64,000 bases of DNA from Andalucia godoyi (lineage: Eukaryota; Discoba; Jakobea; Jakobida; Andaluciidae): contig VRVR01000046.1 in assembly GCA_009859145.1 (NCBI GenBank), positions 62,001 through 126,000 of the forward strand. Reading direction: 5' to 3'. Shown in pieces: positions 28,495-38,573 of this stretch. Numbering within the stretch: position 1 is the stretch's first letter; each line of letters begins with the position of its first letter. Below the pieces are notes generated by a model, which was given only the letters and a program-made list of their open reading frames with translations, searched no databases and was not told where the DNA came from. The translations under genes and the position numbers were made by a program.

Positions 28495-30702
28495 ATGAGC
28501 ACAACTCGTCGTTCGCCACCGCAGACGAAAAGCAGTGTGCAAAAATCGTTCCTCGAGATTTCAGGAATTCAAACGGGTGTGAACGTATCGTATGGAAGTT
28601 ACGGCAACAGCTCTCCGGTTTCGCGAGCTCAGAGTTCACATTCGCCAACTCGGCCGGGTCGCACTGCACCTCTAGTATCCGCCGGTAGCCCATCTCGCGT
28701 TTTAGTGGACATCTCAAAAGTAGCTCCTGCAAAGAGCGCCGTTCGGCCAAGTACTTCGGCCGGTTTTGCACCGCAGAGTTCTCGGCATCGCCTGAGCCAT
28801 GCATCTTCGTCGGCCAGCATAAAATCCCATTCTCGGCTTTCGAACATGGTGGCATCCTCTCGGAATGGCGACAGCACCGGCTTCGGTGCGTTCGATCCAG
28901 AATCTCTTGTCGCGCACAGTCTGCTCTCGCTGCCATCTCGAGTCGACGCGCTAGACGACGCAGCAAAATTCACCAGCGCTTTGCTTGATGCCGGGAATGA
29001 CAACTTGGAAGCGGACGAGAATCGCGTTGAAACTGCAGATCTGAAAAAGGCTGCGTTGGCGCTCGTGCACTGGACGACACTCAAGCCAGATCCACAGAGA
29101 ATCCCTCTGCCTGCTTCTGTGACCCCATTTAAAACGGCATGCACCAAGACCGCGTCGTTCATGATCACCACACTGGGAGATCTGCTGTTCTGGGGCACCT
29201 TTCAGAATATATACTCGGATGCACCGACCGTTGTGACGATGGCAAGTGTTTCAGGTCGCAAGTTTAAGTGCATCGCGGCGAGCGAGTTCCGCATTGGGCT
29301 CGTCACCAATTACGATGAAGTTATTATACTTGATGACGAGTCGGTGGCAGCGGATGCAGAATCGCGAAGAGAGTCCTTTGAGCAATCGTTTGGGTCGCAT
29401 GTGTCGTCTTTTCGACTGAAGAAGCCGCGCATTGTTCGAGTGCGCATTGAGATTCCACAGCATAACCTTGCTTTTGGAACAATGGAGCATCCTTCTGGTC
29501 GAACGGCGGGTGGAAGACACGACCCAAAGAACTACGGAATGATGAGGGCCAGCATTGTGGCGACGGAGTTGATCATTCGCAAAATTGCTCTCGACGAAGA
29601 CCATCTGCTTGTTCTGTCTTCCGACGGTCAAGTCTACGGCATGGGCAACAATCACTCGGGCCAAATTGGAATTCATGGCCTAGCATCCGACCATCTGCTG
29701 CCCGTCTCTTTCCTGGATACCAATGTTCGCATCAAGGACTTTTGCACCTCGCACTACCATTCCATATTCTTGACTGCGGAGGGCTATGTGTACGTGGCCG
29801 GAGACAACTCGAATGGTGCATTGGGGCTTGTGGATCGAGAGACTGTCATCCGCACACCGACCATCTTGCGTTACTTTCGGGACCATTCTCTCATCGTCCA
29901 GTCAATCGCGTGTGGCTTCAATCATTCGCTGTTCATGACCTCTGGACATTCTCCACAGCTGTTCACCTGCGGGCTGAATTCGCAGGGGCAGTGTGGGTGG
30001 GGATCCAAGGCACGGATGCGCTCGGTGCCTACACGAGTCCATGTACCCAATCTGGAATCCATCTTTGCGAGCGGAGAGGTTTCCTATGCGGTTGCAATGT
30101 CTAAAGGCGTGCTGTGCTCGCTCCAATGGGATCGAGTTGTCCCTGTGCTGTCTGCGAGTGTTTTTGATTACTCGATTGGAGGAGTGCAGCGGGTGTTGAT
30201 TGCAGAGATCAAAGGAGGAGCTGTCAGGGACAAGACCATCAGCCAGTCGGACATGTCTGCCATGGAGTACACTCGCCCATTCGAGCTTGACAATTCGAGC
30301 GGCCTCGCGACTTCCAGATCGTCGATTTCCGCCCATCGTGTCGTATCGCCAAAAAAACCCAGAGGAAAACTCCGAAAACCCGATCCTATCTATTCGATAG
30401 CGCCGATGTCGCTCTGGACAGACATCGCACAACTGAATGAATCTTTACATGCCTTGGTTCACGCCACCGCGGCGACTTTTCCACGACTGGCGAGCGACAT
30501 TGCCTCCGAGGTCTCGACTGCGTTTGGACGTGATCGCAAGGAGAACTGGGGTGGCTATAACCGTCCAGATCAGTATTCGCTGTTTGCAGGCCAAAAAGAC
30601 GAACGGACGCAAGAAGTCGAATGGACTCGGGAAATGGGGCGCATCTGCGGCTGGGACGAAACGCACTTTGAGAATTGGTGCATTGACGCGGGTGTTCAGT
30701 AG
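28495..30702 (+). CDS. RCC1-repeat (seven-bladed propeller) protein
   Basis: A 735-residue protein. The N-terminal 150 residues are Ser-rich and disordered. RCC1-type repeats run from about 215 to 555, with the usual G-x-x-x-x-GD/N-N-x-x-GQ-x-G rhythm: VYGMGNNHSGQIGIHG, VYVAGDNSNGALGL, LFTCGLNSQGQCGWG, each preceded by a his-rich HS/F segment (HYHSIFLTAEG, FNHSLFMTSG). RCC1 folds act as Ran GEF or as scaffolds in ubiquitin and ciliary proteins. The long tails and Ser-rich head argue against a simple Ran GEF. The C-terminal 100 residues (SLWTDIAQLNESLHALVHA, GWDETHFENWCIDAG) look like a separate helical domain I do not recognise. Confidence 0.8.
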   Translation: MSTTRRSPPQTKSSVQKSFLEISGIQTGVNVSYGSYGNSSPVSRAQSSHSPTRPGRTAPLVSAGSPSRVLVDISKVAPAKSAVRPSTSAGFAPQSSRHRLSHASSSASIKSHSRLSNMVASSRNGDSTGFGAFDPESLVAHSLLSLPSRVDALDDAAKFTSALLDAGNDNLEADENRVETADLKKAALALVHWTTLKPDPQRIPLPASVTPFKTACTKTASFMITTLGDLLFWGTFQNIYSDAPTVVTMASVSGRKFKCIAASEFRIGLVTNYDEVIILDDESVAADAESRRESFEQSFGSHVSSFRLKKPRIVRVRIEIPQHNLAFGTMEHPSGRTAGGRHDPKNYGMMRASIVATELIIRKIALDEDHLLVLSSDGQVYGMGNNHSGQIGIHGLASDHLLPVSFLDTNVRIKDFCTSHYHSIFLTAEGYVYVAGDNSNGALGLVDRETVIRTPTILRYFRDHSLIVQSIACGFNHSLFMTSGHSPQLFTCGLNSQGQCGWGSKARMRSVPTRVHVPNLESIFASGEVSYAVAMSKGVLCSLQWDRVVPVLSASVFDYSIGGVQRVLIAEIKGGAVRDKTISQSDMSAMEYTRPFELDNSSGLATSRSSISAHRVVSPKKPRGKLRKPDPIYSIAPMSLWTDIAQLNESLHALVHATAATFPRLASDIASEVSTAFGRDRKENWGGYNRPDQYSLFAGQKDERTQEVEWTREMGRICGWDETHFENWCIDAGVQ

Positions 30703-30963
30703 TGCTGTCCTTTCTGCATTGTAACCCCGTGAAGAAAAGAGAGAGGGGCAGGAGGGAAGAAAAGAAGAAAAATCCATGTTTCATTAATCATTCTGTACAA
30801 TAACCTGAGTTGTGTCACAATTCATACCATTCCTTTTTCTTTTTCTCCGTCAAACAACCCACCAGGTCAGATGTGCTGGGAATGAATGCGGAACCGATGC
30901 GACAAATGCTCTTGTTTTGCTTTTGCTTTGTGTTTTTGCTTTTGATTTGATTCAACAGATTAT

Positions 30964-32261
30964 TCACGATTTGTAAAGCCAGGCGTCCCATTCTTGCTTG
31001 GCCTTCTTGCGCGCCATGGCCTCTTCTGCAGCCCATCGTTCCCGGATCCTTGCAGCATACCGCTCCGTCACCTTGCTTGCAGAAGAAGGACGAAATGGAA
31101 CTTCTTTGAGCGCCTCCTCTTTTGCACTCTTCACCAGGACATCGTGGTGCAGCCTGCGACTCTTGACATCCTCGCCCCCCAGCCTCTCCCACACTGGTGT
31201 GGATCCTCTTTCAAGATTCTTGCTCACTGCCGTGATTTGTGGCACCTCCCGAAGCTCCAACAAGTCGTCTTCTTTTTCATAGGAAGGATCCGTAACCTCT
31301 GTGACAAACTTTCGCTTCCGTTCACGCTCCACACCCTGCTGGTACAGTCTTGAAAACACGGACCGAGGAGTACCGGGCGGCGACTTTGCACGCTTCTGTT
31401 CAGCATGCAAAATGCTCGATTTTGACAGATCAGGATGGAAAGAATACCCATTGAATCGCCCGGAAATAACAGGATCGTTGTCCCGAGGATGCGTCTTGAT
31501 GGGAGAGGCATGCAGCCGCTCGTGTGCAGGACTTTTTGTGCGTCCTGGGTTCGGAGATTTGGGTGTGTGCGCAGGAGGTCGCTCTCCGCTAGCCTTGTTC
31601 CAGACAGGAGGCATGTGTTTTTTCGAATAGGACTCTGTCTTCTCCTTGTATAACTTTTCGAAAACCCCTGCGCCGTTTGAAGAAGCGACAGAACTGTTCA
31701 CGAGCGATGGTGAAGACGAGCGGAATGATTTTGCAGAGGATGCTGAAATTGCGGTTGAAGTCGACGACGCATGCGAACACGGCGATCGTGCAGATTGTGA
31801 GCTGGGGACCGGGCTGTACTTCTTTGCGAGGTCGTAAAGCCGGTCAAACACTTCAGCAGAAGAAGAAGACGAAGAAGAAGCCGGTTGTTTCGAGGTTGGT
31901 GGCTGCATGGAAGAAGAGGAGTTTAACAACTTTTTTGGTTTTGGCGTCTTTTTTTGGCTGGACGCTAATGGCTTTGCACCAACTTCCCTCAGAGCATCGT
32001 CCAAGTACGAGAAGTCCGTAAGTGCATTCCAATTGACAGTAACCTTGACTTGCGAAAGATCCAGCATGTATGCGGGAACAGAAGCCTTGTTGGGCTTCGT
32101 CTCTGCAGAGCTTTCCTTCTTTATCTTCTTCTTCTTCTTCTTTTTCTTCTTTGGTTCTGCAGACTGCAAAGAGGACGCTTCAGCACCAACACCACGAGTG
32201 TCATTTCCCACATTGCTCCTCGGCGCACAGGACAACGACGACAGCGATGATGATGATGATA

Positions 32262-32294
<33 letters not shown>

Positions 32295-32418
32295 CACAGC
32301 ACAGTGCAGAATCGAGTTCGGAAAGCTCCTTTTCAAGCAAGTCCTCCTGTGCTTCGAAATACGAAGCTTCCTTCCTGTACTCTTGCAGAATCTTTTGCAA
32401 ATCCACTGTTTCACTCAT
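30964..32418 (-). CDS. F-x-x-L-Y repeat protein, probably cytoskeletal
   Basis: A 484-residue, very charged and Ser-rich protein with no globular domain I can see. Its hallmark is a repeated short motif: VFDRLYDLAKKYSP, VFEKLYKEKTESYSKKH, VFSRLYQQGVERERKRKF and the related PVWERLGGED, spaced by disordered Ser/Pro linkers. The N-terminus starts with a helical segment (VDLQKILQEYRKEASYFEAQEDLLEKEL). It has a Lys run and ends in a long charged helix (IRERWAAEEAMARKKAKQEWDAWLY). Motifs of this F-x-R-L-Y type recur in microtubule- or flagellum-associated proteins of protists, so a cytoskeletal linker is my inference. The ATG at 32418 is the first in frame. Confidence 0.7.
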
Positions 32419-32718
32419 TGGAGTTATCGCGCAATCCAAAACATCCGAGGGAGATCAGCAAGAAAGAAAGGGAACAATTCAGACTCGGAAATACTTGTCG
32501 ATGCTGTCGATGCTGTCGATGTTGTCGAGCTCGGGGTACAGCAGCATGTGCGTTTTGTCGTTGCAAAATGTTCCGCAGCGCTCTGTTGAAGTCGTGAAAA
32601 AAGCAGGCGTTGGAGGATGCACCTATCTTAAGTGATATTTACTACAGCGGGTGGCGGTGAAGCTATACAAAAATTGGAATTGGGAACTGGGGTGTCTTTG
32701 GCGGCGAACTGAGTGGGG

Positions 32719-35361
32719 TTACGACCCAGTTGTGGAACCACGCGCCGAGTTTTTCAGACTAGAAGACGATTCTTCGCGAGTCGACGGGTACATGCCTGGA
32801 GTCGGCTTCTTTGCGCCGTCTGTGTTTGCTGCCGCTGGTTTTTTGACTTCGGCGGGCTTTTCGGCTGCCTTCTTTGCCGTGGCTGCTTTGGGAGCTGGGG
32901 CCGCGGCTGGGGCTGCTTTAGAAGCTGGGGCTGGAGCAGGAGCACTCTTTCCGGCCTTGGCGCCAGAACTTGGTTTGCTACTCTTTGATGCGGCTGCACT
33001 TTCGGGTTTCTTCGTCGTGGGACCCCCGTTGAGAATTGCTTGCTGGATTGCCTCTTTTTCCTTCTTGGCTGCAGACATTTGCGTTTGAACATCACGAATT
33101 GCCTTTTCATAGAATTCTGCCATCTTTGCATAATTCTGGAGCTGGGCTTCGTACTCGGCCCTCAGGTCCAGCTTCGCATTGCCGCCTTCAAACCGTCTCG
33201 CAAAATCAGCCTCCATTTCCGCACGCTTCTCTGACTCTTCCTGGTACTTCTTCTCGAGCTTCTCAATGTCTCTCGCAATCTCGTCTTGCACCTTCTTCTT
33301 TTCCAGCTCCTTCTCGACGATCTTTTCGTTGAATTGTGATGTTCTCTTCTTCTCTGCTTCGATCGTTTCGAGGATCTGCTTTCGCGTCGATTCTTGCTCT
33401 GCTCGAAGCATTCGCATCAAATCCTCGTCGTCTGCTACTTTGCCTTCTTCGTTCTGCCGCTCCTTCCGTACTTTCGTAAGTTCATCTCGAGCAAGCTGCA
33501 GCTTGTCTCCAATGAAGTTCAGACGTGCAATTTCGCGCTCCAACCGCTTCGGCTCTCGTTCACGTTTTCGAGCCCGGTTGGCTTCGCAGTGCTTCTGAAT
33601 CACCGTCAAGGATGCAAGATCGAGCTGGTTTCCTTTCAAATCCACGGTTTGAATAACGGGATTGCGAACAATCTCCCGCGCAATGATGCGGCCTCCAATG
33701 GGTGTCACATGATTGCCGCGAAGAGATATGGAGAACAGCGCATACAGAGTGAGTGAAAGTGCCCCCTCATCACCAATCTTGCAGTCCTCCAACGACAAGT
33801 GGGAAAAGTGAGCCAGGCCTCGCGCAAGAGAAACTGCACCAGCATCACGAATACCGTTTCCATCGAGTCGCAAGCGATGAATGTTTCCGAGCTGCGGGAT
33901 GTCGCGAGAACAGTCACAGTACGGACAAGGAGGGGGCTGTGTACTCTCTGATTGAAGCGAGGCAAACTCGATCGCAGCTTGCGAAAAGGCTTCTGCCGCT
34001 ACCGCAGTGACGCCGCACCGCGCCAAGGACAACTCGTGGCAGCCTGGGAGCTCAGACAAGGCTATAGCAGCTTCGTCACCAAGAACATTGTCCGACAGGT
34101 CCATGTACTCAAGGCACAAATTCTTTTCCTGGAGTGAGCGCACGAGAACCACGACACCGTCTCCCATGATGCGATTAGCAGACAGATTCAAAACTCGGAG
34201 ACCTGGAATGCCGCTTTGCGAAATGGCGTATGCCAACGCCGCCAAAAAGTCGTCTGACAAGAAATTCTGTCGAAAGTCCAGAACAGTGAGTGCAGTATTG
34301 AATTCCAGCGCCTTCGGGATTAGCAATGCCAAAGGGGCACATAAACCACACTCTCGAGCGACCAGCGATTGCACAGAGATCTGCTGAGCTCCGGTCTTTT
34401 TCGGCGGAGACGATCCATTTGAAGACCCATAGTGCGATTGCTGCGGGGATCCATCCAGTGTGCTTCGCGGTGACATCATGCGCTGGTTGTGCGACAGCGA
34501 TTTTGCGGTATTCTTCATTGGAGACGAGGAGGACAGAGCCTGCGACGGCGGTGGTGGTCCAGTTGATACAGCCAAACTCGCCGCCATTGCATGCACAATC
34601 TGCTCTTCGCCAACCACGCTACAATGCGACACATTCCACGACAAGACGCAGACGGACTCCATAAGAAGAGAGATGGCATGCGCTCCTACCGGATTGTTTG
34701 CGATCGACAGCTCGTCAAGTGCAAAGGACTCTCCTTGGGAAGCCGTGAGCGTCGCGAGAGACTTTGCGAGGGCGATGGCACCTTGGCTCGTAATGTCATT
34801 GTCGTCGAGAAAGACGCTTTTGGTTCGCGGTGAAATCGCATACGCCAAGGCAGTCACACCGTTATCCTTGATTCGATTGTTTCGTACGTCAATGACCACC
34901 AATGCTGGAATGCTGGCTGGCGCCAGTTGCTGCTGCTCGGGAGAGGATGGCGTGCTGGGAACTCCATAGCTATTCTGAACGGAAGTAGACCCGTTCGCAG
35001 ATATCGTTGTCTGGTTGGAATTCTGGAATTGCTGCGCATGTGCTTGCTGCGGAACCGTTGAACTGAACAACTTTGCGAGTGCAACGCAGGTTCTTGATCC
35101 GATTCTGGCGTTCGAGAGAATGAGCTCGCCTTTTTGAAACGCTGGATTCATCCATGAAAGAAACCGAGCTTCGATCTCTGGAGAAGTCCGAAGATGCAAG
35201 TCCGTCAGATACGCTTCAAAAACATCTCGATACAGAAATGGGATGGTCGACACATGCTGCTGCTGAGGTTGCTGAGGTTGTTGTTGCTGCTGTTGCGTGC
35301 TGCTCGATCCTTTAGCAGATCTAGTGGCAGTGTTTGCTTGGGATGTCGAAGGCCGAAACAT
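32719..35361 (-). CDS. Leucine-rich-repeat plus coiled-coil protein (LRRC45-like)
   Basis: An 880-residue protein. A poly-Gln/Pro N-terminus (about 23-34) is followed by ribonuclease-inhibitor-type LRRs from about 65 to 590, with repeats such as LVVIDVRNNRIKDNGVTALAYAI, LRVLNLSANRIMGDGVVVLV and LEYMDLSDNVLGDEAAIAL, broken by Ser/Gln-rich inserts. A long coiled coil (about 600-785) has LERE, LEKKYQEESEKRAEMEADF and KEKEAIQQAI. The tail is a Lys/Pro/Ala-rich repeat (about 800-865) like linker-histone tails. LRR followed by a long coiled coil resembles LRRC45, a centrosome/ciliary linker protein, but many protist cytoskeletal proteins share this plan. The ATG at 35361 is the first in frame. Confidence 0.75.
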   Translation of the reverse strand: MFRPSTSQANTATRSAKGSSSTQQQQQQPQQPQQQHVSTIPFLYRDVFEAYLTDLHLRTSPEIEARFLSWMNPAFQKGELILSNARIGSRTCVALAKLFSSTVPQQAHAQQFQNSNQTTISANGSTSVQNSYGVPSTPSSPEQQQLAPASIPALVVIDVRNNRIKDNGVTALAYAISPRTKSVFLDDNDITSQGAIALAKSLATLTASQGESFALDELSIANNPVGAHAISLLMESVCVLSWNVSHCSVVGEEQIVHAMAASLAVSTGPPPPSQALSSSSPMKNTAKSLSHNQRMMSPRSTLDGSPQQSHYGSSNGSSPPKKTGAQQISVQSLVARECGLCAPLALLIPKALEFNTALTVLDFRQNFLSDDFLAALAYAISQSGIPGLRVLNLSANRIMGDGVVVLVRSLQEKNLCLEYMDLSDNVLGDEAAIALSELPGCHELSLARCGVTAVAAEAFSQAAIEFASLQSESTQPPPCPYCDCSRDIPQLGNIHRLRLDGNGIRDAGAVSLARGLAHFSHLSLEDCKIGDEGALSLTLYALFSISLRGNHVTPIGGRIIAREIVRNPVIQTVDLKGNQLDLASLTVIQKHCEANRARKREREPKRLEREIARLNFIGDKLQLARDELTKVRKERQNEEGKVADDEDLMRMLRAEQESTRKQILETIEAEKKRTSQFNEKIVEKELEKKKVQDEIARDIEKLEKKYQEESEKRAEMEADFARRFEGGNAKLDLRAEYEAQLQNYAKMAEFYEKAIRDVQTQMSAAKKEKEAIQQAILNGGPTTKKPESAAASKSSKPSSGAKAGKSAPAPAPASKAAPAAAPAPKAATAKKAAEKPAEVKKPAAANTDGAKKPTPGMYPSTREESSSSLKNSARGSTTGS

Positions 35362-35760
35362 TGCTCAAGACCTTCTTTTGTTGTACCTTTTTTTTTTAAA
35401 TATAAAAAAAAAATAGTCAATAAGAAGAAGCGATCAGACACGTGTTTAAAAATGCTTTATAAACAACAACAGCAGAAAGAAGTTTCAATTCCAAGAACTT
35501 TAAAGAAATCCATATCAAATTAAAAGAGGTTTCAGAAACCTCAACATAAGAAAGAACTGTTTCTCCTCCTTGCAAACGATCTCGTCGGATTTTCTGCTCG
35601 ACATGTCTGTCCGAAACGGCGGGCTACATGTGAGCAGCTTCATAAAGACGGTCATGTCCATCCGCATCAGCCTTGTTCCAGTATCGGCAGACTGGCACAC
35701 CCCCCACCTCCTGTTTCTTTTCCTTTGGGCCTGTTGTGTGTGACGCACAGGGAAGGAATC
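35362..35760. other. Intergenic, no gene seen
   Basis: Upstream region of the LRR gene: AT-rich near the gene, then mixed sequence up to the 3' end of relic C. No supported coding or RNA signal. Confidence 0.5.
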
Positions 35761-36399
35761 GCCTACATTATCCACTGAACATGCATATCTACGAATAGTC
35801 ATGCGTAATCAATGTTGCAACCCGGGCCATGTCGCCATGGACGGGAAGGGGGGATAGGCCGCAACACACCTCACGGCGCTCTTCAGATAAATGCTCCGCG
35901 CTCCGTTCCCAATCTCGATCAATCGGTGAGCCACTTTCTCAGCATGACACGTTGTTCCTGAGAAGGGTGCATTTTGATTCTGACGGCCCTAGCAGCAGGC
36001 GCTTTCGTGTCCGCAGTTGCAGCGATTGATGCAACTGGAGATACGAGAGTAGGAAGAGGCGGTAGGCGTAGTGACACGTGGTCTCTTAGTAGGTCTGCGG
36101 GACCTAGGAGGCCCTGTATCGGGTGGCGTGGGCGTAGGCGAATGCGTCATCCCAGCACACTCACGCCCATATTTGAATTAATAAAGCGGAACCAACGAAT
36201 GATAGAATTGATGGCTACGGATGCTGCGTTAAAGAGCGTCGAAAATGCGGAGCCTGTGTCACCGGCTGAATTTTGGCCGAGCGTGCATAAGCACGAGTTC
36301 CCTGTGAAACAAAACGTGCTAGTGTCGGCCAGTATTGACCGTGTCTGTTTATGTATGCTTCCGTATATGCATGACAATGGTGTGTTATTAATCAACGGT
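35761..36399 (-). mobile_element. Internally deleted Fanzor-type element, relic C (longest copy)
   Basis: Read on the minus strand it opens near 36399 (ACCGTTGATTAATAACAC, shared with relic B). It carries a basic NLS-like stretch (RRPTKRPRVTTPTA), then KMHPSQEQRVMLRKWLTD, the TnpB/Fanzor N-terminus. It jumps after a stop to DRDW, an extra G, then NGARSIYLKS and a C-terminus ending PGLQH. The 3' flank has the same imperfect palindrome as relic B and ends near CCTACATTATCC on the plus strand. B and C share the deletion junction and the inserted G, so the deletion predates their spread. The element is about 640 bp and keeps an N-terminal leader that B has lost. Frames are broken and no nuclease can be made. 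Confidence 0.76.
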
Positions 36400-36698
36400 T
36401 GCAGGGAAGCTGCAGAATGAGATGCGAAAAGGGCTGCAGCGCTCTCGTCAACGACGGGAAAGCACTAAGAGACTTTCATCGAACAGACTGCGACGAATGC
36501 TTTTAATGAAGAAATATTTCAACAAAGAACAGTTCACGAGAGCAGCATTTTTATTATTATTATTCTTTTATGAAAATGAAACAACATAACTGGTGACTGC
36601 ATTGCTGGTGCAATCTGCATTCGTTTGCAGGTGCACAGAACAAATAGACTGAAGAGGATTTGCTGCGCCTTCCTTTGTAAAATCGGAACCAAAACCTG
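36400..36698. other. Intergenic, no gene seen
   Basis: Sequence between the 5' end of relic C and the adenylyl cyclase stop codon. No support for a gene. Confidence 0.5.
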
Positions 36699-38432
36699 TT
36701 ACGCTACAGCATTGGTCTTCTTTTTTCCTAGCTGCAACGTCACCTTTTCCGGATCTGTTTCTTCGGGCCGGGAGTCCACCTTTCGCTTGGACTCCCAGGT
36801 GTACGCAGGACAGCTGCCGATTCCCTTTACATCGAGCGATGTAGGCTGTTTGTAAATATACATGTGGTTCGTTTGTTCGAACGTCTTGCTGTCGACAAGA
36901 ATCCCGTTGACAGCGGAGAGAGACTGGAGCCTGCTTGCCAGATTCACTGTGTTGCCCCAGATGTCCCAGTGGGGACGCTCGGGATCAATGCATCCGGAAA
37001 GGACGTTCCCTGTGGCAATTCCAACCCGGATGCCAACTTCCTCGCTGCTGACCATGTATCGAACCATATCGTTTCCAACCTCAACTGCGCGGACAGGGGC
37101 ATCCATGTACCTCGGGGCCACAGCTCCGCAAACTCCCATCCAGCAGTCTCCGATCGTCTTGACTTTCTCCACTCCGTACTTTTTCGCGATGATGTCAAAG
37201 ACTTTGAAAATCCGTGAAAGGAGTTCGACGACCTGAACTGGGGTGTGCACAGCCGCAAAGTTAGAGAACTGCACAATGTCCGCGAAAATGACCGTTGCTT
37301 CTGAGAGATCTGCGATTCTTTCGTCGCCTGCTTTGAGACGGTCTGTCACTGTCTTGGGCATCATCGACTCGAAGATTCTGCGGATCTTGTCAAGTTCCAA
37401 CTCCTTACTCATATCCTGGATGAAGCCAAGGAACACCGAACCTCCATTCATGTCGTCCAGCTCCTGAATACGAAGTTGCATCGGGAACAGATCACCGTTC
37501 TTCTTCTTGCCTTTCACGCCGTGTCTCTTTTCCATGATGATCCTGCGACATTTCGTCTGGACGTACCGCTTCAAGTAATAGTCATGCTTGGCCGCAATGT
37601 GGTCTTCCATCAGCAGTTTGATGTTGAAGCCGATGAGCTCCCATCGCTCATAGTTGAAGAGCTCGAGAGTTTCTCGATTGACGGATCGAATTTGACCCTT
37701 CGCATCGATCATCACAACCGGGAACAAACAGCCTTCCGCAAACCGATCCAGCAAGATTTGAAACTGTCGAAATCTTGCAAATTCAGAAAACTGCGTACTT
37801 CCAACAGTGTTTCCAGACACGACGGACGCCAAATCGTCACGGTCCTCGTCTTCTTGTCGCATGTTTTGAAGCTCCTCAAAAAGATAAGAGAGATTCTGAT
37901 CATCGGACTCGGACATTGAGGACGTCTTTTGCATCACAGGACATCCCCCCGGTCCGCCGCCAGCCCCGGCTCGCGTGGTGCCTGTGCTGCCGTGCATCAC
38001 CGGACATCCTCCCGTGAAAGGGCTCTTCTTTCCACCGCCGCCTGCGCTGACAGGCGACTGTTGCAAGGGGGACCCGGGCTCCGCGGCTTTAATGTAGCTG
38101 CTCTTTTTCATAGCGCTTCCATGTGATTGCTTGGCGTCCGAGACAGGAGGTGCTTCGTGTTCGGACTGCATCTCGTCTTGCTGGTCGGCCCCAGGCATCG
38201 CCTCGTCTGGAGATCGAGAGCGGTTCATGTGAGAAGAAAGTCTCGAGCGCGTTCGGGAAACTGGCAACAGATTCTCGTTGTGCGCCGACGACGCCACATC
38301 GGCGGCACTGTTGTGATTCGAGCTGGAGATTTCCATTTTCTTTTTTTCTTTTTTCGATTGCTGTTGTTGTACTGGATTGTTGGTGACAAAATAAACGCAG
38401 TTGACAAACAGGAAGAACAAATCGTAGCGCAT
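36699..38432 (-). CDS. PAS-linked class III nucleotidyl cyclase, probably adenylyl cyclase
   Basis: Up to 577 residues. The likely order is a disordered Ser-rich head with two CPVM motifs (about residues 142 and 166), a PAS domain (about 222-345, LLDRFAEGCLFPVVMIDAKG... IQDMSKELE) and a signalling helix with IFESMMPKTVTDRLKAGDE. A class III catalytic domain follows (about 375-545): FADIV metal Asp near 384, KVKTIGDCWM near 423 and HWDIWGNTVNLASR near 488. The Lys before TIGD and the Asp in HWDIWGN match adenylyl rather than guanylyl cyclase specificity. One catalytic domain per chain implies a homodimer. No membrane span is certain, though from 38432 the first 20 residues are hydrophobic. The ATG at 38336 (MEISSS) is an alternative start that would make it soluble. 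Confidence 0.85.
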   Translation of the reverse strand: MRYDLFFLFVNCVYFVTNNPVQQQQSKKEKKKMEISSSNHNSAADVASSAHNENLLPVSRTRSRLSSHMNRSRSPDEAMPGADQQDEMQSEHEAPPVSDAKQSHGSAMKKSSYIKAAEPGSPLQQSPVSAGGGGKKSPFTGGCPVMHGSTGTTRAGAGGGPGGCPVMQKTSSMSESDDQNLSYLFEELQNMRQEDEDRDDLASVVSGNTVGSTQFSEFARFRQFQILLDRFAEGCLFPVVMIDAKGQIRSVNRETLELFNYERWELIGFNIKLLMEDHIAAKHDYYLKRYVQTKCRRIIMEKRHGVKGKKKNGDLFPMQLRIQELDDMNGGSVFLGFIQDMSKELELDKIRRIFESMMPKTVTDRLKAGDERIADLSEATVIFADIVQFSNFAAVHTPVQVVELLSRIFKVFDIIAKKYGVEKVKTIGDCWMGVCGAVAPRYMDAPVRAVEVGNDMVRYMVSSEEVGIRVGIATGNVLSGCIDPERPHWDIWGNTVNLASRLQSLSAVNGILVDSKTFEQTNHMYIYKQPTSLDVKGIGSCPAYTWESKRKVDSRPEETDPEKVTLQLGKKKTNAVA

Positions 38433-38573
38433 CCAGTGCTCTCTGTGCTTTTAAACCCTTTCCGAATCCCGAAAGCCCTCTTGTAAAAAAGATGTCGCAT
38501 TCCGTCATGAAACGGCAGGCCAGCACGCCAAACATCGCATACGAACATCAAACATATAGTTCTACCAATGCGA

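Noticed and set aside
36699-38432. Guanylate cyclase
   Set aside because: The Lys and Asp at the two purine-selecting positions favour adenylyl cyclase.
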